Origin: Acidobacteriota bacterium
GTDB lineage: Bacteria > Acidobacteriota > Terriglobia > Terriglobales > Acidobacteriaceae
Direction of reading: 5' to 3'
NCBI GenBank assembly: GCA_021810625.1
Contig: JAJZIJ010000030.1
Location: 1-32,129, forward strand
Length of the DNA stretch: 32,129 nt
Within the stretch, counting starts at the first letter, position 1, and each line of letters starts with the position of its first letter. Both the position numbers and the translations under genes were made by a program. The notes beneath the pieces were generated by a model, which did no database searches, was not told where the DNA came from, and saw nothing but the letters and a program-made list of their open reading frames with translations. Below are positions 31,798 through 32,129 of this stretch, one piece after another.

Positions 31798-31803
31798 TAT
31801 AAT
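31798..31803 (+). promoter_or_regulatory. Consensus -10 box for a leaderless start
   Basis: TATAAT ends 6 nt before the ATG at 31810, so transcription would begin at or next to the ATG. No convincing -35 is present. Confidence 0.45.
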
Positions 31804-31809
31804 CGGGGG

Positions 31810-31893
31810 ATGTCAGAAAAGATCGGTGGGCCTTATCCCTCGGCGGCATTTTTCTGCGAACGAGTCCTGCGCGAAACGGACGGCGCCCCTAGG
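31810..31893 (+). pseudogene. N-terminal fragment of an unknown gene interrupted by IS481
   Basis: The frame starts at an ATG directly after a -10 box and gives MSEKIGGPYPSAAFFCERVL followed by RETDGAPR. It then runs into the IS end at 31894 and stops at 31938 after IS-encoded residues. The sequence vaguely recalls the start of the small DUF6941-type proteins (CDxVxxExDG pattern), but I do not insist on that. The rest of the gene would lie beyond the insertion, outside the window. Confidence 0.5.
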
Positions 31894-32129
31894 TGTGGTG
31901 GCTCAATAGGTTATTCCCCCCGAGGCCGGAGCGGCTGATGGGAGGAGACTGGCCCAGACTAGGTGTTTAGTCCCGGTATTTGATGGATTGGGTTGAGAGT
32001 AAATCTGTCTGGGGTAAGTGTCCAGAGTTTGCAGAGATATTCGTAGGGCGTGAGTCCTTTGAGAGTCTTGAGTCTTTTGGCGAAGTTGTAGGCTGCGATG
32101 AAGTCGGACAAGTGCGCTTTGAGTTGGTT
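31894..32129 (-). mobile_element. IS481-family insertion sequence, one end, continuing past the window
   Basis: The end TGTGGTGGCTCAATAGGTT (31894-31912) closely follows the terminal repeat of Bordetella IS481 as I recall it (TGTGAAGATTCAATAGGTT). It is preceded by CCTAGG (31888-31893), which fits the known NCTAGN target preference and 6-bp duplication of IS481. The 3' end of the transposase gene follows 65 bp inside. The element runs off the right edge, so the other end and the second target copy are not visible. Confidence 0.85.
31959..32129 (-). CDS. IS481-family transposase, C-terminal part
   Basis: The last 56 codons of a DDE transposase with its start beyond the window. It contains HLSDFIAAYNFAKRLKTLKG, LTPYEYLCKLW and the ending TLNPIHQIPGLNT, typical of IS481-family transposases. 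The catalytic DDE residues lie outside the visible part. The last codons share 40 of 41 bases with the scrap at 4820-4860 in the opposite orientation. Confidence 0.92.
   Translation of the reverse strand, partial: NQLKAHLSDFIAAYNFAKRLKTLKGLTPYEYLCKLWTLTPDRFTLNPIHQIPGLNT

Overview
The window is a dense, high-G+C bacterial chromosome segment. Its gene set suggests an acidobacterium, probably class Terriglobia. The main clues are the giant NHL/TIG/Ig-repeat surface protein with a typical acidobacterial C-terminal tail, a secreted TPR protein with a carboxypeptidase-regulatory-like domain, a bifunctional AroD-AroE protein, and REP-like GGGGCTAAAGCCCC repeats. This is inferred from remembered family patterns; there is no rRNA gene to anchor it.

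Layout. 1-3.2 kb: a methyl-accepting chemotaxis protein divergent from recA. 3.2-4.9 kb: an acquired-looking islet with an active-type Fic AMPylase gene under a palindrome-covered promoter, the AT-rich 5'-truncated remnant of a HEPN-domain gene, and a 41-bp scrap of an IS481-family transposase. 4.9-8.7 kb: moeA, the secreted TPR protein and dinB. 8.7-9.5 kb: a decayed stretch with a thiolase scrap, then a complete transcription unit for a 23-residue lysine-rich peptide with its own strong promoter and terminator. 9.5-13.4 kb: rsmE facing the heat-shock genes hrcA, grpE and dnaJ. 13.5-16.7 kb: a LacD-type aldolase, a small XRE regulator, a possible small membrane protein and RNase PH. 17-19.8 kb: two signalling genes, each preceded by an AGCTNNN heptanucleotide array directly 5' of its ribosome binding site. 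20-25.8 kb: a ~1,925-residue secreted repeat protein. 26.1-26.35 kb: a REP cluster. 26.4-31.7 kb: aroDE, a secreted M3 peptidase, two coupled unknown genes and a DksA/TraR-type protein. 31.8-32.1 kb: an unknown gene cut by an IS481-family element that runs off the window.

How the genes relate. Most are unlinked housekeeping functions: recombination and translesion synthesis (recA, dinB), molybdopterin insertion, protein folding, rRNA and tRNA maturation, and aromatic biosynthesis. The unusual parts are the Fic/HEPN islet, in which the recA terminator and the fic operator appear to be built from the same repeat; the isolated histone-H1-like peptide gene; and a pair of signalling proteins that combine receiver domains with histidine-kinase dimerisation-like helices but no kinase ATPase domain. 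Two fragments of the same kind of IS481 element, in opposite orientation at 4.8 and 32.0 kb, show repeated insertion activity.

No tRNA, rRNA or CRISPR array was recognised. All gene names rest on motif recognition by eye; no database search was possible.
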